A stretch of DNA of 64,000 nt from Hormiphora californensis (lineage: Eukaryota > Ctenophora > Tentaculata > Cydippida > Pleurobrachiidae). The DNA lies in assembly GCA_020137815.1 (NCBI GenBank), contig CM035357.1:4944496-5008495 (forward strand), given 5' to 3'. The position numbers and the translations under genes are program-made. The notes under the pieces were generated by a model. The model saw only the letters and a program-made list of their open reading frames with translations. It made no database searches and had not been told where the DNA came from. Positions 29,653-41,600 of this stretch are shown piece by piece. The stretch's first letter is position 1. Every line of letters starts with the position of its first letter.

Positions 29653-32600
29653 TCAACGACGTCTGCTAAGACCTTTGTGAAGGGAGGGTAGCTTCCTCTT
29701 CAAAAGGGCAAGGAATGTCCTCTCTAAGGACTTTCCCTCGTCATAAACTGCTGAATCGTCCTAGAGGAACAGATATATGTTAGTCATGCATTGAAGTTGT
29801 CTCTCACGTGCGGCAACTTCGTAACCAAGGCATTGACCTACATTAAATATGAAAAGGACAACACATTTTTGGGCTACATTTCGGGGGGGGGGGGGGGGGG
29901 CTACATTTCCTATCTCTCATCTCGTATGATAAGTAATTATTTGTTTCCAAGTCCCCTCACCTCGTTGTAACTGTAGCAGTTGTCAAGAAGTAAGATGACA
30001 TCATCGACAAACTCAGCAGCTGATTGGTACTGACAGAACAGAGCTTTATCTTTTATCTCCGATAGACAGATGGGATGTCTAATCAGCTTGTAGTAATCTG
30101 GAACCTTCCTTTTGTCAACCAAATCTGAAAAGGTGAAAAGGTGAAAAGAGTGGAAAAGAACTAAATTGTTAGTGGACTTCCAACTTATTAGTGGTTTTGA
30201 TAGTAGTTTTGTTAGTGGTCGGCCATTACTAACACAGTGCCGACCAGTGCCGAATTAAAACTGTGACTCCGAACCTAAAAATAGAAGATTCTTACCAACG
30301 AAATCTGAGCTCTCTGGACTTTTCAACAGTTCCTGAATGATCTCCTCTACAGCCTCCAAATCCCTATCAGCCGCTCCCCTCTTGGCATTCCGCCGACTGT
30401 TCCTTTCCTCCCGTGAACTGCCGCTGTTTCTGTTGGCACGTGGGCTGCTGTTTCGGTTAGGACGGTCACTACTGTTACCCCTACTGTTCCGGTTGGGGCG
30501 TTCGCTGCTGTTCCGGCTGGGGCGTTCACTGCTACTGTTTCTCGAGTTACCAGATCTAAAGGAAGGGGTAAGGTTACAATGTTTCTGAAAGTTGGGTCAT
30601 ATGAAAAAAAGTACAGTGAGGAAGTTTTGTTTTCTCCTTCCGGCTGGACAAATGAGTAGACGTGGATTTTATTGTAGAATAACGCGTTATTCTACAATAA
30701 AATCCACGTCTACTCATTTGTCCAGCCGGAAGGAGAAAACAAAACTTCCTCACTGATATGCGGCTAATAAACAATCAACCGATCCTTATTCTCTGTCAAA
30801 AAAAGTACAGCTTTACTTGGTAAGTCTGAAGGTTGGGTCATGGGGGGAAAAGTACAGCTTTACTTGCAGTAACCCCGAGCAGTACAATATCACACATCTT
30901 ATTGTTACCTCCGCGTCGCTCTCCTATCTGAATCATCTCCGGAACAACTATCACTCTCGCCCGGTCCATCACTAACAATCTCCTCAACCCTGCTCCTCTT
31001 TTTACTCTTCTCAACCTTTCTTTTCTTCCCAGAACTCCTACTATTTGCGGAGGAAGACCGCTTCTTTCCCTTTCTCTCCTCCTCATCCTCTCGATCCCTC
31101 TGGACTGCCCGAGAGTTGGTTGTTGTATCCTGTTCGTGCTCCTCTCCACCGTTCTGACAAGTACTACATTCCCAGTCTCCCCTGTAAAGTAGTGATGTCA
31201 TGGTGATGTCATAAATAGCAAACTGAATCCAATTTATATCGTTCAATAGGAACTATTATAAAGGGTGGTGTACAGATTGACACCCTTGGATTTAAAATTG
31301 GCTAGGAGCCAGTAATAAACAAAAGGATGGATTATATCTTTTGCAACATCTCTTACCTTGGTATCCGTTTTAGGGGTGGGTTATGGCAAAACAGATGAAA
31401 AGCTCGGGGACACTTGTCACACAGAATCAACTCCCCGGCCTCCTGACACACGCTACAAAAATCATCATTCCCATTTTCAATCACCGTCCTCTCGTCGTCC
31501 CCATCCCCCTCATTGTCTGATTCCCCTCCCTCTGATTCTCCGCTAGTACTCTCCTCTTCCTCCTCTTCAGCTAGTTTAGCTTCAATTACAGGGGCACACG
31601 TCGGACAAAGCCATGCATCAACGGGAACCTGGGAAAGTTATTGTATTGGTGTGTTTCTCAGAGTTCTGTGTCCAATATTGATATTGAGTAGGAAAATGTT
31701 GATTTGGGGTTGATTTCAAATAAACTTGGTGTGTTGCTGATATAATGGAGGCTGCAGGGCATCCCCGGGAGGCAGGCATGACATTATATGTACCTTTTTT
31801 AGTGGAGGTCTAAGACAGCCAGTGTGATATCCAGTATCACATACATCACAAATCAGCAACTTCTTCTCAGCTCCCTTCTTCTTGCAGTTTTTACATTTCT
31901 AAAGAGAGAGGAACATACTATTAGAACGACTGTGTTCGGGGCAGGAACCGACCGAATCAGGAAATACTGGTCCCTGATTGGCTGATAACCAGTCACATGA
32001 CCTAAATAACGAGTTCTGATTGGTTGTTTACTTGTGTCGGTCGGTTCCTGGTTCGGAGCGTAAAACATAACCAGGGGGAGGGGGAATTACCCCAACCAAA
32101 CCCATAAATTCTAACAACTTACGATATTTTCGATGCTTCGTTCCCATTTTAGCGCATTATCAAGCACACTGTATAACATGTGAAGTTCAGAGTAGGTTTT
32201 AGCGCTACTAACCAGATTCCTCCAAACCTCAACCTTTTCATGGTATCGATAACTTAGATCTGGAGGAGGCAAGATTATTATGAAGAGAGAGAGGGAGGGG
32301 GAAAGAAAGTCAGCACTGTCTGACGCCGCAGACCCCGAATTGAGCACACTGTATTCAAAAACGCAGTTTGGCGCCTATTTAATTAACTAATTAACTAACT
32401 TTCAATCACGCAACAAATTTCAATCACCTAATTAACTAATTAATTACCAGATGGGTTGTAATAGCTTGGCATTGGTTTCTTCAGATATTTTGCATCTACG
32501 GACTCCTGAATTGCTAACAGTGCGGTACTGCATTCTTCAACTGTTGGTAAATCTGAAGGGGGATATTTACATGATGGTGGGTCCGGGAGGGAGTGTGAGG

Positions 32601-35600
32601 GCGTCAGGGGTCGGGGAGGTGTGATTTTTCGCCGGGAGGTATGCCTTTTCGCGCGATTTTAAAGCAATTAAAAGAGGAGAAATAGAAGTATTTGGAATCG
32701 GTGTCACGGGGAGAGCTGTAAATTGTCCCGTGCATATAATACCGGAGAGGAGCATGACGTGTTGTTGAAAAGTCTGTCACTTACGTTGCTTTAGATATTT
32801 GTTGAAGTTTTCCACACCCCCCAGTCCTGCGTAACTGAGATTTGTTTCCATTAGTTCAAGATCCTGAGGAAAGTTTTCGTGAGTTGTCTTGTTTAGACTG
32901 TCTCTGTTGGACAGTACGAGATGTGAGAAAAGCCATGCCAAGAAATTAGACTTCAGAGATCTTTGTCTGAGCCCTGACCTTTTTTAGCGCTTTAGTGGTG
33001 GCATCCTCGCTGCCATAAAGCCTCATATTCCGAGCGGGCAGGTTCATTTTCCTGATAGCACTCCGGATCCTATCATCATGAGCGTGGAGATTTAGAGCCA
33101 ACATCTTCTCCCTGGCTCCCTTCTTGTTGAGGGAGGCTTTGAGGGACTCAAAGTGATCCTCCGAGGCGACGCAGAACCAGGTGAGGGGTTGAGGTTTTGG
33201 GACAACGCTAGGGATAGAGGTGGGGGGTTGGGAAAGGAATGTACATTAAACAGAACTGATTTGGAGTGCTAGTGGCTCCTTGTACCAAAATCTGAAGGGA
33301 CTCACAGTGTTTGTACTTCAACTCCACTATCCTCGCTGTTTTCACTACCATTGCTTGTATCCAGAGCGGAGTCCCGTGACAAGTTCCTGAAATATTCCCC
33401 GTCCGCTTCTGTCCACCAACCCTAGTAGAGAGTGAGTTTCTGTTACTGCACTGGTCAAAACAAAACTATCAAAAAGTGGTAAAAAAGTGGTAAAAAAGTG
33501 GTCAAACCGATCACTGAACCAATGATCAGTACCTGTTCAATATAGAATCCAGGGTAGCCCGTGAAGACCCAGTATCGATTGTAATTACGGTCCATTCCTA
33601 GTGGCTCTGTCCTCAGACTGTGTACCGTCGTTTCCAGCTCCACCTAAAAAAGAGTTGGGACTGGAAAATAAATATTGGAGAGAAAGAATAGAAGTTGGAA
33701 TTAGAGAAAAAGAATTGGAGAAAGATATTTTTTCTAAATCACCAAGTACCTTCAGTTGTTCCTCTTTCCTTCGTTGATTTTGAATCTGCTGCTGTTGTTC
33801 CCTAAACTTCTGCTCCTTGATTCTCTCTGCCTCCTGCTGGGCCTTCATCTTTTCACTGGAGAGAGAGAGGAGAATTAGTTTCGAGCAGTTGTGAGAGTGG
33901 ATAAATCGGAAATAAAAACTACTTGTTCAGAGTCCAAAAATGACAAATTCACTTACTCTTCCTCCTTTTTTCTCCTGATATCCTCGCGTCGTTTCTTAAC
34001 AATTTCTGCCAGCCTACTCTCTTCCTCTCCCTCACTTCCAATTCCCTCATCATCCTTGTCTTCATCTTCCTCCTCATCTCTCCCACTGCTCTCTTCGTTT
34101 TTATCCTACAAGAGGTCAAGTTGTTCTAACCCTCCAATATTTAACCCGGTGAGAGAGGGGCAACTAACTTCAAATAACGAGAGATAAAGTTTCACCAGAC
34201 CCTATTTTCAACACGAAAGTTGTTTAACGTACCGCACTTTTCAGCATATCAGTCATGCTCCTTTGTTTCTCGCTGACACGCTGTTTGTTACGTAACACCG
34301 CCTCATTCTGCAGGTCCCTCCTCAACCTATGCATCTTATCAGTGTTATCAAGTACCATGGTTCCAAAAGTTCCAGAAGTGACCACTTCCTCAAACAAGAG
34401 ACCCAGGACATATAGTTTGTTATCTGGGGTGAGGTTGAAGAACTCCTCGGAACGGAGTTTGGTGATGATGTCATCCAGTTTATTGTCTTCCCTCAGACCC
34501 TGAATACTCCTGGTAGATGATGATGATGAGGGTAAGTGAATGGGTCGTGGAAGGGGGATAAAAAACCACTGTTGGTAAATTTTTAAAAGGCTCTTTAGCA
34601 AGAAACGCCGGAAAAAATATGAAAAATAAATTCAAATGGAGGTATATTGGAACTTCCAATATACTAGGGACATATTTTCTTTCCTCCAGGTAAAGGGAAG
34701 AAAATATGTCCAGTGAAAGTAGTTTAAAAATTATGTCCAGTGAAAGTAAATCTCAGTTACTCACTCTAAGTACACAAGAACGGCAGCTCCGACACTATGC
34801 TCAGAGAAATCGACAGTGCTAAGAGGGATGGCAATCCCTGGAATCCTCAACTTATCCCGTTTCTCTTGCACCAGAGTCTGGAGGATGTTGATCATGATGG
34901 TAGAAAGGATCCGGTGTCCTCGAACACCCTCCGTCACTGCTTGTTCTATCAGATCTGGAAAGAATAAACACTGTTCTATTGACATTGACAAGCCAAGGAA
35001 ACTACCTGATAAACCTGCCAAATATCTAGATATTCGCTGGTCTTATCTGTATAGCTCGGGATGAGGGGTAATTTCATTTCCAAGATCTTAACTAGTTCAG
35101 ACTGTATTTTGACAGTCGTACAAACAACTGTTGTTAAACTGTTGTACAATTACAACCCGGGGTTGTAATTGTACAACCCCCCAACTCCCAAGTCCCCTTG
35201 TTTGGTTTGCTCATCCTTACCCCCGGTGTAGTTAGTATCATCCTCATTATTTGTAAAGATATGACTATAGAAATACACTGCCTCTGAGATCAGGATCAGG
35301 TTCTTGAAGGATGATTGGTCCTCAACCCCCGCTGGCAGTTCAACTGGGATGTAAGTGGGAAGGGGAACGCTGTCTTCAATAGTTAAATCGTCAACGATTA
35401 TCTGGGGGAAATGGTATCAACATTGGAAACATGATAATTGGTTTGATACATGTCTAGAAGAGTATCAGTATGAACTATTATGTTGCTATTTGAATGAGGT
35501 TAGGGTGGTGAGGGGGATAAGTGGAGGCGTCCAACAAAATGGTAAAACACATACCCTCTCAAGGGCGATTTGAATCAATCTCTCTTGTCGTTGCTTCTCC

Positions 35601-38600
35601 CTCTCCTCCTCTCTCTCCCGTAGTTTATTCTCTCTTCTTCTTTGCAGTTCAGCTATCCTTTGTTCCTCTTTTATCCGCAAATACATGTCCTTTTCCTCCT
35701 GTGACATCTTCGACCTAAACAAAGATGAAAGTTGAAAATTGAAAACTTTAAAGAGCACCCGCCTATAAATCACCCGGAAAGTTGATTAAAAAAATTAAAA
35801 TTCCTACAACTCCAACTTACATCTTTTCTTTCTCCATCAACTTTTCCCGTTTCTCCAGGAGTAATGATTTAACTGGCGTGGAGAGTGCAAGGGACTGTAC
35901 TACACTGTCCGTTGTTGACTTTGCAAGATCGTTTAGGATCATAGATCGTCTGTAACCATTTTCTTCGACTCCCAACCTGAGTGGTAAGTAAATTCAACAA
36001 TGTTTCAATATGTACTGATATACCCCAACAATCTTAAATTATGCCGCGACTTCTTATCTCAGAACTGCTGAATTTTTACTTTCGCCACCAAGATAAGTGC
36101 GATTTGCCTGTCAGCAGGTGCCACCAAATCCACGGTAATTATACAGTTTCGGGGGATAGTTTCGACTTTCAAGTGATATGTATGAAGACACTCAAGCAGT
36201 CAGCTGATGTCTCTGATCGTGCGTTGGTTCTACTGCGGTACATAAACGGTAGGCCGTAGGTGAGCCGTGAGTAGAACTTCGCTCCTAATAAAAGGCGACT
36301 ACACCACCCAGTTGAATGTTCCTTGTAACAGTGTGCCCCCTTCTTGGGACGCTGTTACTACCTATATATTCTGCTCATCTCATCAATTACTCTATAGTTA
36401 TGTTCCACTATATTGCATTACTCCTATCCTGTCTGGTATACACAGCTACTGCCTATGGTGAATGTGGAGATGACTACTGCTATTCCAATCTGCTGCCATC
36501 ACATCTATAAAGGTCTTGATGTCTACTACTGCTGTGACAAACAGATATGGAAATATCTCGTTAAAGGTATTATAGGTATGCTTTCCGGTATTTTTATGTT
36601 CGGATTGTTACTGTGGTTCAAGTGGCCCACACAGTTTGAAAACTTCTGGTTGGGTGTTTGGAATTTTCTCAAGTGTGGCTGTCTTAGGAGGAATTTTATA
36701 GACGCTGACGGATACGAGAACATTTAGAGCGCTGTGTGACTATTGAAACTGATAACGGAATTGCCTTGTTAGGCCCTTTCTCCCCACAGCCACTCTTGTA
36801 CAAATGTAAAGGACGGTTAGAATCGCCTTGCTCGACATTTTTGATATATTTTGACCGTTTTTATACCCGCTGTTACAAACCGAGTTTATTTGGTACTTAC
36901 AGATCTCGAATAGTTGTAGAGATGGTGTTTTTATTGGTAAAATTGAGGAGGGACGTTTGTTTCATCTTTCCAGAATTCTCACCACCCTGAAATATGTAAC
37001 GGTAGAAGGAAATGAGCCAACACATGCACAGAAAACATCCCTGCCCGCCATCTTGGTGTTGCTAGCTCTCACACACATCACGAGGCAGTGTTGGAGCGGG
37101 AAAAGCATCCCGAAACAGAGGCAGAAAAAGCGCGCACTGCGTTTCAAGTGCTGACAATTATCACTTTCGTTACTTTGAGGTTCGCGCGCGTCCCTCAAAC
37201 GAGCGCCTTCCTCTCTTTCCCTCCGTCACTGATGTCGTACCAGCTACACTCGACAGAGAGCGAGACCTTTCTCTCTTTGTCTCATTCTCCCTATCTTCTT
37301 CGTCTTTTTGTAACTCGGCGAGCAGTAGGAGAAAAATAAAGGACGAAGAATCACGGCCCCTGATTTACGGGCATAATGCTCACTAAAAACAGGCAGAAAA
37401 GCGTTTTTCGGACAGATCTCATGGCCGATCGACGACTCTCACCTTTTCAACAATCTGCTCCTTATACTTTTTAACGAGAGATTTAACTTTGTTCGTAAAC
37501 TCTCGGAGCTCCTTCGTCGAGGTCTTCTTCCCCGATTTCTCACTTTTTGTACTGTTACTATCGGAATCAGATATCGTCACCACCTCTGAGTTACTGCCAC
37601 CCTGTGTGGTGGTTGGAGGAAGTGGTTAGTTACTGCCACCCTGTGTGGTGGTTGGAGGAAGTGGTTAGTTACTGCCACCCTGTGTGGTGGTTGGAGGAAG
37701 TGGTTAGTTACTGCCACCCTGTGTGGTGGTTGGAGGAAGTGGTTAGTTACTGCCACCCTGTGTGGTGGTTGGAGGAAGTGGTTAGTTACTGCCACCCTGT
37801 ATCATGGTGGTGGTGGTTGGTGTTAGTTAGATCTGGATTGGAGGAAGTGGTTAGTTACTGCCACCCTGTATCATGGTGGTGGTTGGGGTTAGTTAGATCT
37901 GTAGTTGGAGGAAGTGGTTAGTTACTGCCACCCTGTATCATGGTGGTGGTTGGGGTTAGTTAGATCTGTGGTTGGAGGAAGTGGTTAGTTACTGCCACCC
38001 TGTGTGGTGGTTGGTGTTAGTTAGATCTGGATTGGAGGAAGTGGTTAGTTACTGCCACCCTGTGTGGTGGTTGGTGAACTAGTTAGATCTGCGGTTGGTG
38101 AACTAGTTAGATCTGGATTGGAGGAAGTGCTGCAAAATGTGATAAAATGCTTAATCGGAGTGGTTTGTGTGCTCTTTTGTTAAATCTGTAAACGTAAAAC
38201 TCCATGAAGATGTTGTGTGGCTCACACCGCATTTTATTTCAGTGCGCTCTGTGATGGTTTGGTAGATCAATGAAGATGTTGTTATGTTCTAACCCTCCCT
38301 TTACATTTGTAAAGGAAGGTGCGGGGCGCCCGAAACACAGCCTAGCCAGGCAATGAAGATGTGCTTACAAACACCACTTACCAAGGAACCTCCTCTATTG
38401 TTCGGAATTTCCTTCCAAGTCGTGATCAACTTTCCGTCCTCTCCGATGCTGTGGATCTTAATCTTTTTAGTAGCTCCACTACTGGATCCCTTGCTGTTTG
38501 GGGTTAGAGATTTGGACTTTTTAGCCGTCCCCGTTGTCATTGTTTTTGGACCACTCTTCTTTGTACTCGCCTGAAATCATAAATATTTCACGATATAAAT

Positions 38601-41600
38601 CACAAATGTTTCACGATATAATAATACGATAATACGATAATACTTATATCGGGTCTTATTTTCGTAAAATGTGTCTGGATAGGGACTGGATAGTAGGGTG
38701 TGCTATTTCAAATTTTTTTCGACTAGGCCATTCAGTATCTAGCTAATGTGAAACTATGGACAATTCTCTATCACATCAGCAAAACAGAATCGAGATAGTG
38801 TTTGTCAGTTACGTTGGCATCGCGATATAAAAAGTGTAGTTTTTAACTGAAAAATGGTAAAAACAGGGAAATATGTGTGGTTTTCACCAGTTTTTGACAT
38901 GTTCTTGATATCAACTTTTTATGTTCAGGATCGTGTTCAGCACCTCGAAACTGACAAGAATTGATATGCATCATTAAATGATGCTAAAGTTCATTTTTGA
39001 CCTAAAAATGTTCATTTTTGACAAAAAATGTTCATTTTTGACAAAAAATGTTCATTTTGGACATGTTCTTAAATTTTGAGAGCTTTTTCATGAACGGGAT
39101 CGTGTTCCACAGTCCAAAATTAGTCGATTACAACCGAAATTTGCTTTCCACCAAGAAAAAACTTAAAAAAATTAAAATTCGTCCCCACGATTCTGTAAGT
39201 TGGTAAAATTAGCAAGAAAAAAAGTGAGAAAAATTTTTATTTTTGTTCATAAAGTGGATGTCTGAAGACTCAAACTGAAAGTAACAGTTGTATAAGTTGT
39301 CACGAGACGATTTATATGTGTGTTTTGTTCGAAATCACGCCCTAAAACAGACTTTTTGAAATGAATATGCCCATATATGGGCATAGCTCGTGCCAACGTA
39401 ATTGGGCCATGGTAGAGCCAAAACTTTGTGATAAAATGTTTTAGAATGATCGTAGGAGCTCATTTAACCCGATACCAAGTGGATAGTGGAGAGACTCACC
39501 GCTGCAAGGACAGATTTAACAGTAGCAAACTTGTGGGGGATGGAATACTTCAACAACATCTCCTTGGACACATTGTACATGTTTGATGATTTGGTCGTGT
39601 GAAACTTTATAAACATCTTAATCAGCTCCTTAGAGGGGACCACAAACGTCCGACTGGAAATAATGTGGGATTATGGAGAGGGACTAGACAACTCCCTCTC
39701 CAGTCGAGTGCAGAGGGAGTTGCTTTACAATAGAAGAAAACAACATATCTCTATGAAATTGATAGTATCTTCTCGGAGAGAGAGAACCACTACCGTGCGT
39801 CCCCCACTTTTACTACCTTATTTGGCTTGAAGGGATATCACTGGCAGTCTCTTCGGTCTCCACGTACTTCAACCCGTAGCTGTACCTAGGGAGGGATAGT
39901 TAATAATACGGTCCTTAATCGATATTATATACATTTTGTTATGTTCTAACCCTCCTTTACGGAGCTCGCGAAAAGGGTCCCGATATTATAATACTTAGTG
40001 CCCAGTAAAACGATAGTTCAATTAAGAAACTAACGTTTCAAGGGCCTCCTCATCCTCCTCTAAAGATGTGATACAACTGGTAACAATGGCATCCCTCTCA
40101 TTGTGCTGCACTTCCTCTCCTTCCATGCACTGCACTTTGTACCTGGGGGTGTGGTAATTAGAAGGTGGTAATTAGGGGGTGGTGATTACTTATTTGAGCG
40201 GGAAACGTATAAAATAAAACTAAAGTACCCAGCAAACACAGTTTGCGTAGATTGCTTGCCAGCGCCAAATTTCAGACGGTCATAGCTCCACTCCCTGGTG
40301 AGATAGAGATTAGAGACAAAACAAATTTCGAGTCTCTATCTTATCAGGGGGTGGATCTATGGCCGTCTGAAATTTGGCGCTGACAAGCAATCTACGCCAA
40401 CTGTGTTTGCTGGGTACTTTAGTGATAAGGGGGATTAGTGAAGAGCCATTGAACATTGAACATTTGTTTTGAGAGAATGTAGTGAGTGTGAAAATAAAGC
40501 GACGGAGACCAAAATTAGATTTTTTAAAAGTGAGGTGTAGTACACGTCACCTAACAAAACCTGACACCGCGAACTGGCATTTTTTGGGGGTTTAAGGGTA
40601 CGCTAACCAAAAATTTTTTCCCTGCCCGGGTGGATGCCCGAAGGGCATCCACCCGGATGATCGGTTTAGCACGTGTGCTAAAAAGATCATAAAGGGTTTA
40701 GAAATCTCGGATTTGAAATAGTAACTCGAGCGTGGTCAAAATCGCGTGTGTCACGGTAGCAGACTGACAACCGCGATGCTGACAATTTTGAAAAGTTCGT
40801 CCGCAAAGTTATTTCACTACGGATTGTGGTGGCGTGCGCTCAAAATTTGCTGCGCGCGCACACTCTCAATGCAGCGTATGTATACACACCTCACGCGTTA
40901 CAGCATAGCCGTAGCGCTCGAATGGATTTAACTTCTTGGTAAATCTGATTGAAACTAAAAGGCGTTGAAAGCTCAGCTCGTTAGTATGGTGACTGAGGGA
41001 ACGTGAGAAGTTTCTCATGCATAGCTCGGTGTCACATAACATTGTAATTAGGCGTTGGCGGACGACGATCAGATCACATTGCACGGTATCGTCTGGTGTG
41101 ACTGTGAGCGGCGCTTACCAGATCTCATCGTTTATCAGTGATCGGTTCGAGTATTCGTTGGCAGGGAAACACAGCATTATGAAACATAATGCAATAATAA
41201 TTCTTGTTTTCGAGTGCAGGGAAATCTCTCACCGTAGGGTTGTAGGCCATGCCAAGGAGACCTCAAATATGCAATTTGAGCTCTCAAGTCGAATTCATAT
41301 TTTTGCTACAGCTGTTTAAAAAATGTCCTGTAAATACGTTTTTGGCATCTCAAAAATTTTTTTTTAAAGATAGGAGCATGAAAATTTGGGGATTTGAAGA
41401 GGACATGAAGGTGAACAACCACAAAAAATTTTTTTGCAATCCGAGCTGATTTCCGGTCCTGAGATGGATTTCTTTTTTTCCACTTTAACGCCCTATTTGG
41501 CAAAGTTCCGAAAACATGTGAAAGCTGTAAATTGGTGAAAAGTTGCGTCTAACGATTATCTAAGTGGCCATAAATTTTGGGCGTGTCCTTATTTGAGATA

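Noticed and set aside
37547..37921. Repetitive frame [12 protein letters not shown]
   Set aside because: It is the splice-site minisatellite read on the non-transcribed strand.
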